Assembly (NCBI RefSeq): GCF_014648815.1
Contig: NZ_BMRV01000024.1
Coordinates: 1 to 64,000, forward strand
DNA from: Streptomyces flaveolus
GTDB lineage: Bacteria > Actinomycetota > Actinomycetes > Streptomycetales > Streptomycetaceae
Length of the DNA: 64,000 bases
Direction: 5' to 3'
A model generated the notes under the pieces. It saw only the letters and a list, made by a program, of their open reading frames with translations, was not told the DNA's origin and did not search any database. Numbering within the stretch: position 1 is the stretch's first letter; each line of letters begins with the position of its first letter. Both the position numbers and the translations under genes were made by a program. Shown piece by piece: positions 55,848 to 63,604 of this stretch.

Positions 55848-56719
55848 TGGGCCCGACGGGCGACGCGCACTCCCCGCACCACCACGGTCCGGGCGGTGAC
55901 GCCGTGCCGGGCGCCGCGACGACCCTGTTCGTCCCGCTGCTCCTGCTGGCCCTCCTGGCCGTGACCGCGGCCTACCTGCTCGCCGTACGCCGGGCCCGGC
56001 GCCGCAACCCCGCGCAGGGCTGGAGCGGCCCGCGGTCGGCGTCGTTCCTCGGCGGGACGGCGGTGCTCGCCGTCGCCCTGCTGCCGCCGCTGGGGCCCGC
56101 CGCGCACACCGACTTCCGGGGACACATGGCCCAGCACATGCTCATCGGCATGTACGCGCCCCTGCTCCTGGTCCTCGCCGCACCGGTCACCCTGCTGCTG
56201 CGCACCCTGCCGCCGGCGCACGCCCGCCGGGTGACCGGGCTCCTGCACAGCCGTCCCGCCCGCTTCGTCACCCACCCCGCCACGGCGCTCGCCCTGAGCA
56301 CCGGCACTCTGGCCCTGCTGTACTTCACCCCGCTCTACAACGCGGCCATGGGCCACCCGGCGGGACACTGGCTGATGAACGCCCACTTCCTGGCGTCCGG
56401 ATGCCTCTTCGCCCACGCCGTGGCGGGCCCCGACCCGGCACCCGCGCGGCCCGGCGTACCGGCCCGGCTCGTGTACCTCGGCGTAGCGATCGCCGCCCAC
56501 GCCCTGATCGCCCAGGCCATGTACGGCGGGTTCTTCGTCGACATCCACGCGCCCGTCGGCCAGGTCCGGCAGGGAGCGGAGATCATGTACTACGGCGGGG
56601 ACATCGCCGAACTGCTGCTCGCCACCGCCCTGGTGTCCACCTGGCGGCCCGAGCGGCGCGGGGCGCGACCGCGAGCCCTGCCGGCGGTCCCGGGGTCAGG
56701 CGGCCTTCCGGTCCGCTGA
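55847..56719 (+). CDS. ctaG: Cytochrome c oxidase assembly protein, caa3 CtaG family
   Basis: A 290-residue polytopic membrane protein (about seven helices). HTDFRGHMAQHMLIGMYAPL and GHWLMNAHFLASGCLFAHAV are the His-rich blocks of the CtaG_caa3 family, which helps copper insertion or assembly of terminal oxidases. The N-terminal 25 residues are a His/Gly-rich head (PHHHGPGGD) that could bind metal. It is translationally coupled to DUF2243. The last 24 bases overlap the tail of the convergent small gene at 56696. Confidence 0.88.
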   Translation: MGPTGDAHSPHHHGPGGDAVPGAATTLFVPLLLLALLAVTAAYLLAVRRARRRNPAQGWSGPRSASFLGGTAVLAVALLPPLGPAAHTDFRGHMAQHMLIGMYAPLLLVLAAPVTLLLRTLPPAHARRVTGLLHSRPARFVTHPATALALSTGTLALLYFTPLYNAAMGHPAGHWLMNAHFLASGCLFAHAVAGPDPAPARPGVPARLVYLGVAIAAHALIAQAMYGGFFVDIHAPVGQVRQGAEIMYYGGDIAELLLATALVSTWRPERRGARPRALPAVPGSGGLPVR

Positions 56720-56917
56720 GGCCGGAGACCGCCCGGCCGGCGCCCGGCGCCGGCCCGTTCCCGCGCCGGTCCTGCCGCCGGGAACGAGCCGCAGGTGCCG
56801 TCGGCGCCGGGCGTGCCGGGCCGGTTCCGTGTCACGGAAGATCCTGTCCTCCAGCCACGTCATGGTGAACAGCAGCAGCCCGAGTCCGGGCAGCAGCAGG
56901 ACGGCAACGATAACCAC
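56696..56917 (-). CDS. Small membrane protein, hypothetical
   Basis: A 73-residue protein with one N-terminal helix (VVIVAVLLLPGLGLLLFTMTW), then an Asp/Arg-rich linker (LEDRIFRDTEPARHARRRRH) and a Gly/Arg-rich tail. GTG at 56917 follows GGAGGGGGAG. Similar little genes with an acidic helix-exit (LEDRIF) are frequent in Streptomyces, but no function is known to me. Its 3' end overlaps the CtaG gene by 24 bp in antisense. Confidence 0.55.
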   Translation of the reverse strand: MVIVAVLLLPGLGLLLFTMTWLEDRIFRDTEPARHARRRRHLRLVPGGRTGAGTGRRRAPAGRSPASADRKAA

Positions 56918-57143
56918 GTCGCAGCTCCCCCTCCGCTGTGAGCGTCTCCCTTCCGCATGCCCGGGGCGGTGCCGGTGATGGGCCCGCGCTCCGTGAAGAT
57001 GACGCGACCGTCGGACATACGGCGCAAAGACGGCCAACCGCTCGAGTGGGTCAGGACGTGCCCCCGTGTCATGTTCGAGCCGGCCGTGGGTAGGCGGGGC
57101 CGACGGCAGGGACGCAGCGCCGAGGAACGGAGCACTTGAGGCG

Positions 57144-58142
57144 ATGACGCACGCAACCGCACCCACCGGTACGGCCATCGGACCACAGGCGGCGGCCTCC
57201 TGGTCGGACTGGGTGGGCGACCACACCGCCGCGCTGGTCGGAGTGCCGCTGCGGATCGCGCTCATCGTCGTGGTCCTGCTGGTGGTGCGCGTGGTGGCGA
57301 AACGAGCCATCACACGAGTCGTGCAGCGCGTACTGGAACCGTCGGCGGGCGAGCACGAACGGAGCCGGTCGCGCTGGTCGGGCCGGGGCCCGGCCGTACT
57401 GCACCGCGACCGGTCCCGGGCGAGGCAGCGGCGCGAGCAGCGGGCCCGCACCATCGGCTCGGTGCTCAGCAGCGCCGTGACCATCGTGCTGTTCATGGTC
57501 GGCGTCGCCATGGTGCTCGACCAGGTGGGCATCGCGCTCGGCCCGCTGCTGGCCAGCGCCGGAGTGGTCGGCCTGGCGATCGGTTTCGGCGCGCAGAGCC
57601 TGGTCGCCGACTACCTGTCCGGCCTGCTGATCATGATCGAGGACCAGTACGGCGTCGGCGACTCGGTGGACCTCGGGGAAGCCGTCGGCGAGGTGGAGCA
57701 GGTCGGCCTGCGCCTGACCCACGTGCGCGACCTCAACGGCGGTCTGTGGCACATCCGCAACGGCGAGATCCTGCGGGTCCGCAACGACAGCCAGGAATGG
57801 GCCCGCGCCGTCCTGGACGTCGCCGTGACCTACGACGCGAACCTCGACACGGTCTACCGCGTCCTCGAGGACGCCGGCCGCACGCTTCGCGAGGACCCGG
57901 ACTTCGCGGACCTGCTGCTGGAGGACGTCTCGGTGTGGGGTGTGCAGTCCCTCGACCCGGACGGGGTCGTGGTGCGTGTCGCGGTCAGGACCGTGCCGCT
58001 CCAGCAGTGGGGCGTCACCCGCGAACTGCGCCGCCGCGTCAAGGACGCGCTGGACGAGGCGGGCATCGACATCCCCTTCGCGCGCAACGTGTGGGTGCGC
58101 GGCGGCGACTCCTCGGAGTCCGGTTCCGCCGCCCTGCGCTGA
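57144..58142 (+). CDS. MscS-family mechanosensitive channel
   Basis: A 332-residue protein: two or three membrane helices (about 35-55, 115-135, 140-160) around an Arg/Ser-rich loop, then the MscS pore helix GPLLASAGVVGLAIGFGAQS with LVADYLSGLLIMIEDQYGVG and the cytoplasmic beta and alpha/beta domains (VRDLNGGLWHIRNGEILRV). Such channels open under membrane tension and release solutes. It is a small MscS without extra domains. The start at 57144 has ACGGAGC upstream. It stands alone; a hairpin TTGCCG-TTC-CGGCAA lies at 58172-58186 after its stop. Confidence 0.9.
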   Translation: MTHATAPTGTAIGPQAAASWSDWVGDHTAALVGVPLRIALIVVVLLVVRVVAKRAITRVVQRVLEPSAGEHERSRSRWSGRGPAVLHRDRSRARQRREQRARTIGSVLSSAVTIVLFMVGVAMVLDQVGIALGPLLASAGVVGLAIGFGAQSLVADYLSGLLIMIEDQYGVGDSVDLGEAVGEVEQVGLRLTHVRDLNGGLWHIRNGEILRVRNDSQEWARAVLDVAVTYDANLDTVYRVLEDAGRTLREDPDFADLLLEDVSVWGVQSLDPDGVVVRVAVRTVPLQQWGVTRELRRRVKDALDEAGIDIPFARNVWVRGGDSSESGSAALR

Positions 58143-58294
58143 CGCGCGGGGCCGGGGGAGGGGCGGCTCGCTTGCCGTTCCGGCAAAGTCGTTCGCCGTA
58201 GCGGCGGGGGTGGGTGCAGCCTGGCGCAGGACGGGCCACGCACCTCGCGGGCCCGGCCGAGCAGACGACCGTGTCCGTTCCTCAGGAGGCACGC

Positions 58295-58930
58295 ATGACC
58301 GACACGCCCGCACCCGCCCCGGCCGCCGACTTCTGGGAGGCCCGCTACCGCGACACCGACCGGGTCTGGAGCGGCCGCCCGAACGAACTGCTGGTCCGGG
58401 AGGCCGGCGACCTCGCCCCCGGTACCGCGCTCGACCTGGGATGCGGCGAGGGAGCGGACGCCGTGTGGCTGGCCGGGCGCGGCTGGCGCGTCACCGGCGT
58501 GGACATCTCCGCCACGGCACTCGAACGCGCCGCCGTGCACGCCGCCGACGCCGGGGTCGGCGACCGCGTCGCCTGGGAACGCCACGAGCTGGGACACTCG
58601 TTCCCCGAGGGCTCCTTCGACCTGGTGAGCGCCCACTACCTGCAGTCGCCGGTGGCCCTCGACCAGCGGGCGGTCCTCAGGAGCGCGGCGAACGCCGTCG
58701 CGGACGGCGGCACCCTGCTGGTCGTCATGCACGCCGGCTGGCCCTCGTGGCAGACCGAACCGCCCTTCGACGCCGTCTTCCCCACCCCGGACGGTGTCCT
58801 CGACGAGCTCGCCCTGCCGGCCGGTGAGTGGACCGTCCGGACCAAGGAGACCGTCCGCCGGCCGAGCACCTCACCCGAGGGCACCGAGGGCCACCGTGAC
58901 GACCACGTATGGCGGCTGCGGCGCGGGTGA
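58295..58930 (+). CDS. Class I SAM-dependent methyltransferase
   Basis: A 211-residue Rossmann methyltransferase: DFWEARYRDTDRVWSGRPNE, the SAM motif LDLGCGEGADAVWLAGRG (about 49-66), VDISATALERA and FDLVSAHYLQSP. The pattern matches thiopurine-methyltransferase/TehB-like detoxification enzymes, whose acceptors (thiols, tellurite and others) vary. AGGAGG before the ATG at 58295 fixes the start. It is the only methyltransferase in the window and no operon partner is visible. Confidence 0.88.
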   Translation: MTDTPAPAPAADFWEARYRDTDRVWSGRPNELLVREAGDLAPGTALDLGCGEGADAVWLAGRGWRVTGVDISATALERAAVHAADAGVGDRVAWERHELGHSFPEGSFDLVSAHYLQSPVALDQRAVLRSAANAVADGGTLLVVMHAGWPSWQTEPPFDAVFPTPDGVLDELALPAGEWTVRTKETVRRPSTSPEGTEGHRDDHVWRLRRG

Positions 58931-59038
58931 GGGGCGAAAGCGCCCGGTGAGCACTGCCGGCGGCCGGACCGGGTACCCGTTCGGCGGCGCCGGGCGTGTG
59001 CGGCCGGCGCGGTGGCACCGAGCAGCGAGGGAGCGGCC

Positions 59039-60763
59039 ATGGGCGGGAAGCGGCCGTCGAGCACGGAAGAGGCCGAAGAGGGCGAAGGGGGCGCCGAGCG
59101 ACTGCGCCGCTGTGCCGCCGAGGTGTACGGCTGGGACAGCCTCCTGCCCGAGCAGCTCCGCGCCATGGAGGCGGTCCTGGCCGGCCGGGACACCCTCGTC
59201 GTCATGCCCACCGGCTCCGGCAAGTCCGCCGTCTACCAGGTCCCCGGCGTGCTGCTGTCCGGCCCCGTCGTGATCGTCTCGCCGCTGCTCGCCCTCCAGC
59301 GGGACCAGATCGCCGGCCTGCCCGACGGCGCCCGCGCCCCGGGCGCGGTGGCGGTCAACTCCGACCTCACCGCCTCCCGCGCCGAGGCCGCCTGGGACGC
59401 GGTGCGGCGCGGCGAGGCCCGGTTCCTGTACCTCTCGCCGGAACAGCTGGCCAAGGACGAGGTCGTGGAGCGGCTGGCCGGGACCGGCCCCGCGCTCTTC
59501 GTGGTCGACGAGGCCCAGTGCGTCGCCTCCTGGGGCCACGACTTCCGGCCCGACTACCTCCGCCTGGAGCAGGCGGTACGGCGGGTGGGCCGGCCCCCGG
59601 TGCTCGCCCTCACCGCGACGGCGGCCCCGCCCGTGCGCCGGGAGATCGTCGAACGGCTCGGCATGGACCGGCCCCGGGTGACGGTGACGAGCTTCGACCG
59701 GCCGAACATCCGGCTGGAGGTCCGCCGGTTCCTCGACGAGGACGAGCGGCGCAGGGCGGTCGTCGAACGGGCCGCCGCCGAGCCGAAGCCGGGCATCGTC
59801 TACGCGGCGACCCGCAAGGACACCGAGCACTACGCCGCCGAACTGGCCCGGCTCGGACTGGCCGCCGAGGCCTACCACGCCGGACTGCGCAAGAGCGAAC
59901 GCGCCCGCATCCACGACGCCTTCCTCTCCGGCGACGCCGACGTCGTGGTGGCGACCTCCGCCTTCGGCATGGGCATCGACAAGGAGGACGTACGGTTCGT
60001 GCTGCACGCCTCGCTGCCGGGCTCACCGGACGCCTACTACCAGGAGATCGGCCGCTGCGGCCGGGACGGCGAGCCCGCCCTCGCCGTACTCCACTACCGG
60101 CCCGAGGACACCGGCATGCAGACCTGGTTCGCCGCCCGCGCCCCCGGCCGCGGCGCGCTGTCCGACGTCGCCGACGCCGTCCACGAGCACCGGAGCGATC
60201 CCGCCGGCCTCGACCGGCTGCGCCGGGACACCGGGATGTCGCGCAACCGCGTCACCGCGGCGGTCAACCTGCTGGAGGAGGCCGGCGCCGTCGCCACCGG
60301 CGAAGACGGCGAGGTACGCCCCGAGCCCGGCACCCCGCCCGGCGCGGCGGCTGACCTGGCCGAGGACGCGGCCGAGGCACACCGGCGGACCGACCGCACC
60401 CGCGTCGACATGGCCCGCGCCTACGCCGAGACCACGGGCTGCCGACGGCGGTTCCTGCTCGGCTACTTCGGCGAGGAGTACGAGCCCCCGTGCGGCGCCT
60501 GCGACGTGTGCGACGCGCCGGAGACCGAGGCGCCGGAGACCGAAGCCGGGCCGGCACCGGCCGCCCACCCCGAGGTGGCCGCCTATCCGGTCGGCGCGCA
60601 GGTACGGCACGGTGAGTGGGGCGAGGGCACGGTACTGAGCGAGGACGGCGACCGCATCACCGTCCTGTTCGACCGGGCCGGCTACCGCACGCTGTCCCTG
60701 GAGGCCCTGGCCGACCGCGACGACCTGCTCACCGTGCTCCCGGGGGAGGACGACGAGGCGTGA
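59039..60763 (+). CDS. recQ: RecQ-family DNA helicase
   Basis: A 574-residue superfamily-2 helicase. Walker A MPTGSGKS (about 56-63); motif II is VVDEAQCVASWGHDFRPDYL, so DEAQ instead of the usual DEAH; motif VI is EIGRCGRDG. A zinc module follows (CRRRFLLGYFGEEYEPPCGAC, then CDVC). In place of HRDC, the last ~60 residues (VGAQVRHGEWGEGTVL) form a TUDOR/KOW-like beta barrel. RecQ unwinds 3' to 5' for repair. The start at 59039 has GAGGGAGC; a longer frame to 59012 has no site. Confidence 0.9.
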   Translation: MGGKRPSSTEEAEEGEGGAERLRRCAAEVYGWDSLLPEQLRAMEAVLAGRDTLVVMPTGSGKSAVYQVPGVLLSGPVVIVSPLLALQRDQIAGLPDGARAPGAVAVNSDLTASRAEAAWDAVRRGEARFLYLSPEQLAKDEVVERLAGTGPALFVVDEAQCVASWGHDFRPDYLRLEQAVRRVGRPPVLALTATAAPPVRREIVERLGMDRPRVTVTSFDRPNIRLEVRRFLDEDERRRAVVERAAAEPKPGIVYAATRKDTEHYAAELARLGLAAEAYHAGLRKSERARIHDAFLSGDADVVVATSAFGMGIDKEDVRFVLHASLPGSPDAYYQEIGRCGRDGEPALAVLHYRPEDTGMQTWFAARAPGRGALSDVADAVHEHRSDPAGLDRLRRDTGMSRNRVTAAVNLLEEAGAVATGEDGEVRPEPGTPPGAAADLAEDAAEAHRRTDRTRVDMARAYAETTGCRRRFLLGYFGEEYEPPCGACDVCDAPETEAPETEAGPAPAAHPEVAAYPVGAQVRHGEWGEGTVLSEDGDRITVLFDRAGYRTLSLEALADRDDLLTVLPGEDDEA

Positions 60764-60841
60764 GCCTGCCCTCCGCGCCCCGGCGGGCCGTCGTTCGCCC
60801 CTCCGCACCCAGGGGAACCCGCACGTCGAAAGCCGACCTGA

Positions 60842-61099
60842 GGTGCGGAGACGACCGGCGACAAGAACCACGAGAACCGCCGAGACGACCGGTACTCCCG
60901 GGCGCGCAGTGACGAACCGGGGGCGCACTCGGGAGCCGAGAGCCAGGCCCGCGAACGCACGGTGCCGGGCACGGCGACCGCCGACGAGGGCTACCGGCCC
61001 CAGCGGGGAACGTCCGCCGGCGAGCCGCTGAAGGGCGTCGAGACGAAGGACGCGGACCGTACGGACGGCTCGCGCGACGAGGGGTCCGAAGGAGCCTGA
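60842..61099 (+). CDS. Possible small acidic protein or remnant
   Basis: An 85-codon open frame (first codon after an in-frame stop at 60839) with charged, disordered composition: KNHENRRDDRYSRARSDEPG, then ADEGYRPQRGTSAGEPLKGV and DADRTDGSRDEGSEGA. It has no ATG; only a GTG at 60962 leaves a 45-residue product without a good ribosome site. It may be the tail of a lost gene or a small hydrophilic protein. Confidence 0.3.
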   Translation, partial: GAETTGDKNHENRRDDRYSRARSDEPGAHSGAESQARERTVPGTATADEGYRPQRGTSAGEPLKGVETKDADRTDGSRDEGSEGA

Positions 61100-61124
61100 A
61101 CGACGCGTCCGGCCGGGCGGCGGA

Positions 61125-61414
61125 TCACCCCTGCGCCGCCTCCGCCGCGCGGTGCCGCGCCCAGGCCGCCTCCCGCAGGTCCGGGCGCAGCAGCACGTCG
61201 GCTCGCCATGCACCCGCGTGCTCACGTAGGCCTCCGGCAGCCGCCTGCCGACCACGCCCAGGACGTTGAACAGTTCCACGAGGGCCGCGAGGGCGTCTAT
61301 GCCCTCGGTCGGATTGCCCGTCGGACGGGCGGCCCGCCCGTGGAAGGCCACCCGGTGCTGCACCTGCGCGGACAGCGGCGCCCGCCGCCAGTCGTACACC
61401 CCCGGATGCGGCAT
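61125..61414 (-). pseudogene. Frameshifted unknown gene fragment
   Basis: Reading from 61414 down, PTGNPTEGIDALAALVELFN and VLGVVGRRLPEAYV have normal protein character; then the frame must jump to continue as REHAGAWRADVLLRPDLREA and end at the stop at 61125. One base missing at about 61230 (a TAC-CGT junction read as TACGT) explains it. I do not know the family. An upstream start cannot be fixed, so it is a remnant or a gene with a fresh frameshift. Confidence 0.5.
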
Positions 61415-61419
61415 CCCGG

Positions 61420-61581
61420 GTGTGCCGCGCTGTCATCGCGGACGAGGTCCTCGACCACCGGCGCAGCGGCGCCGGGCACGGCGTCCTGATTCCGGACGCC
61501 GCCGACTCGTCGCTGCGGACGTTGCGCGTGGGTTCGGACGATGTCCTGACTGTCCGAATTGTTGAAAAAAGTATCTCCTGA
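61420..61581 (+). CDS. Short open frame before the peptide gene
   Basis: From GTG at 61420 to TGA at 61581, 53 codons: VCRAVIADEVLDHRRSGAG, then HGVLIPDAADSSLRTLRVGS and VLTVRIVEKSIS. Composition is protein-like, but there is no clear ribosome site and no known family. It may be the 3' end of a lost gene. The base composition turns AT-rich right after it. Confidence 0.3.
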   Translation: MCRAVIADEVLDHRRSGAGHGVLIPDAADSSLRTLRVGSDDVLTVRIVEKSIS

Positions 61582-61664
61582 GAATTTTGAGAAGAGAGGA
61601 ATGCTTTGTGGCTTCCCGGACACCTGTGGTGTGAAGGCCTTTGGCTACCAGAGGAGATGGTGAA

Positions 61665-61847
61665 ATGGCCTCCAAGGACAAGGTGCTCGAGGAAGTCACC
61701 GAGAACATCGACATCGAAGCAGCACTCGACCCCGCAGAGCCCGACGGAGTCTTCCGGGACAGTCGCGAGTGCGCCGGTCTGGCCCTGCAGTCCGGCGGCG
61801 GGCACCTGCTGCTCTCGCCCCCGACCCCGCGCCCGAAGAAGGGCTGA
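61665..61847 (+). CDS. Small acidic peptide, candidate RiPP precursor
   Basis: A 60-residue peptide starting MASKDKVLEEVTENIDIEAA with a very acidic first half (residues 1-34) and a different second half: the only cysteine (Cys36) in SRECAGLALQ, a GGG at 44-46, then HLLLSPPTPRPKKG. An acidic helical leader followed by a Ser/Thr/Cys/Pro-containing tail is what ribosomally made modified peptides look like. GAGGAG eight bases before the ATG is a strong site; the AT-rich 61560-61650 region upstream could hold the promoter. No lanthionine synthetase, radical SAM or YcaO gene follows, so the assignment is inference from layout. Confidence 0.55.
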   Translation: MASKDKVLEEVTENIDIEAALDPAEPDGVFRDSRECAGLALQSGGGHLLLSPPTPRPKKG

Positions 61848-61868
61848 CGGACCGACGGGAGCAGTGAA

Positions 61869-62570
61869 ATGGAGCAGTCGAGCACGTCAGCCCTTCTCCA
61901 GGGCACGGTGCTGGACCTCGCTTCGGACGTGGTCTCCGCTCTTCGGAGCGGAGACCACGCGCGAGCGGGCGGCACCGCGACGACCGACGGCGCGGGCATC
62001 GCGCGTGCCGCCATACGTATCTTGGGCGCCGACACGCTGCTGCCCACCGCACTCCTGGGCGTACCGCCCGACCCGGGCCTGCTCGCCGTCTTCAAGGACG
62101 CCGTGACGGCCCATCCGCCGCGGCCCGACGCCGCCCCCACGGTCGTATGGAGCCACTGGGCCATGGCCCGCGCCCTGCGACGCCTCGAACAGCCCCTGGC
62201 CGGACCGCTCGCCGACGACGGCAGCGCCGAACCCGACGCACGCTGGCTCGACGACGCCGGCTGGCAGCAACTGACCCACCAGCTCGCCGTGCTCGCCCCG
62301 CTGGCCCTGCCCGGCGAGGACTGCGCGGTGACCCGTGCGGCCCGGCGCCGCCCGGTGGACGTCGCCCGCGGCTTCGTGCGGGCGGTGCGCCGCCGTGACT
62401 GGCAGCAGGCTGCCGGAGCCGGGCGCTGGCTCACCCTCCTGGACGGCGTACCGGACACCCTCGGCCTCGAGACGGGCCTCGACTTCGTACGGCTCATGGG
62501 CGGCAGCGACCCGCGCGTGGCCCTCCAACTGGAGGCGGCACGGCTGATGCCGGCCGGAGTCCTCCTGTGA
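61869..62570 (+). CDS. Unknown protein of the peptide locus
   Basis: A 233-residue protein I do not recognise. It is alpha-helical and Ala/Leu/Asp-rich: SDVVSALRSGDHARAGG, GAGIARAAIRILGADTLLPT, VVWSHWAMARALRRLEQPLA, and a middle with WLDDAGWQQLTHQL. No membrane segment, no metal motif and no nucleotide-binding loop is visible. It starts 21 bp after the peptide gene with GGGAG upstream and its stop overlaps the next start (GTGA), so it belongs to the same unit. It may be a scaffold, immunity or peptide-binding protein. Confidence 0.6.
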   Translation: MEQSSTSALLQGTVLDLASDVVSALRSGDHARAGGTATTDGAGIARAAIRILGADTLLPTALLGVPPDPGLLAVFKDAVTAHPPRPDAAPTVVWSHWAMARALRRLEQPLAGPLADDGSAEPDARWLDDAGWQQLTHQLAVLAPLALPGEDCAVTRAARRRPVDVARGFVRAVRRRDWQQAAGAGRWLTLLDGVPDTLGLETGLDFVRLMGGSDPRVALQLEAARLMPAGVLL

Positions 62571-63604
62571 GCGCGGCGCACGCGGCGGACGCGACACACA
62601 CGGCCGGCACCACGAACGCCCCGTACCACGGCGAAGGGTGGGACGAGGCGGACGCGCGACACGTCCGCCGGATCGAGGAGGCCGCGCTGGACTGGGTGTA
62701 CGCCCACCGCGACCGCTTCGCCCTCGGCGACGACGCCCTGGCCGCCGACGGCCAGGTGAACCGCACCTGGAAACCGCTGGGCGAACTGGCCCGGGTCTGC
62801 GCCTCCGTCTCCCTGTGCACCCCGCCGTCGGACCCGCTGCACGCACGCGTGACCGGACTGCTGGAGTTCGCCTGGCAACAGACCCGCCAGGGCGAGCTGT
62901 TCCTGCTGATGCAGTCGCTGGAGCCCTTCGCCACGTACCCGCTGGAGGTGTACGCGGCCTTCGCCTCGGCCGGACACCGGCACCCCGGATACGAGGCGTC
63001 CGCCGCCCTGGTCGCCCGGACCCGCGGCTGGCGGGGGACCGAGCAGTACCCCACCCGGCGGCTCGGCGTCATCGAGGCCGAGCGGCACAGCGGCATCCCC
63101 CCGCACGGACGGGTGCCCCAGGTGCTCGACCGCACCTGGCTGGGCGGCCTGCCCGAACCCTGGACCTTCGAGCGCGCGGCCGGCTACGCCCTCACGCACG
63201 TCGTCTTCCACCTCACCGACTGGGGACGCACCGCCCGGGGCGTGCCGCCCGACCTGGCGACGTACTTGCTGCACTGGCTGCCGCCCTGGCTCGACACCTG
63301 TCTCGAGGCCAGGATGTGGGACCTGAGCTGCGAACTGCTGGCGGTCGCGGCGAGCGTGCCGCGCCCGCCCGCACCGGCGGTGCTGCGGGACGCCTGGCAC
63401 CGTGTGGCGTCGGCCCAGCACCCCTCGGGCACCCTCCCGGAGGAGGGCGTCATGCAGGACGCCGCCGACCCCGACCCGGACGATCCCTACGACTTCACCG
63501 ACTGTTACCACTCCACCCTGATGGCGGTCTTCGCGGCGGCCCTGACGCGGGCGCGGCCGGAGATCGCCGGACCGGGGCACAGCGGACAAGGAGCGCCGGC
63601 ATGA
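62567..63604 (+). CDS. Tandem paralogue 1 of the peptide locus (DUF6895-like)
   Basis: A 345-residue protein. Its front (LDWVYAHRDRFALGDDALAA, TWKPLGELARVCASVSL) aligns with the front of the next gene (LEWLWSHRDGFRL, RFKPVGELALICTVLF), so the two are homologues. Other blocks are LLMQSLEPFATYPLEVYAAF, ALTHVVFHLTDWGRTARGVP and TDCYHSTLMAVFA, with conserved His and Asp/Glu that could bind a metal. I believe this is the family catalogued as DUF6895, found only in actinobacteria, but cannot verify it. The GTG start overlaps the preceding stop. Confidence 0.65.
   Translation: MSAAHAADATHTAGTTNAPYHGEGWDEADARHVRRIEEAALDWVYAHRDRFALGDDALAADGQVNRTWKPLGELARVCASVSLCTPPSDPLHARVTGLLEFAWQQTRQGELFLLMQSLEPFATYPLEVYAAFASAGHRHPGYEASAALVARTRGWRGTEQYPTRRLGVIEAERHSGIPPHGRVPQVLDRTWLGGLPEPWTFERAAGYALTHVVFHLTDWGRTARGVPPDLATYLLHWLPPWLDTCLEARMWDLSCELLAVAASVPRPPAPAVLRDAWHRVASAQHPSGTLPEEGVMQDAADPDPDDPYDFTDCYHSTLMAVFAAALTRARPEIAGPGHSGQGAPA

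Noticed and set aside
60842..60962. A normal N-terminus for the small acidic frame
   Set aside because: There is a stop directly before it and no ATG/GTG/TTG with ribosome site, so the frame is listed only with low confidence.
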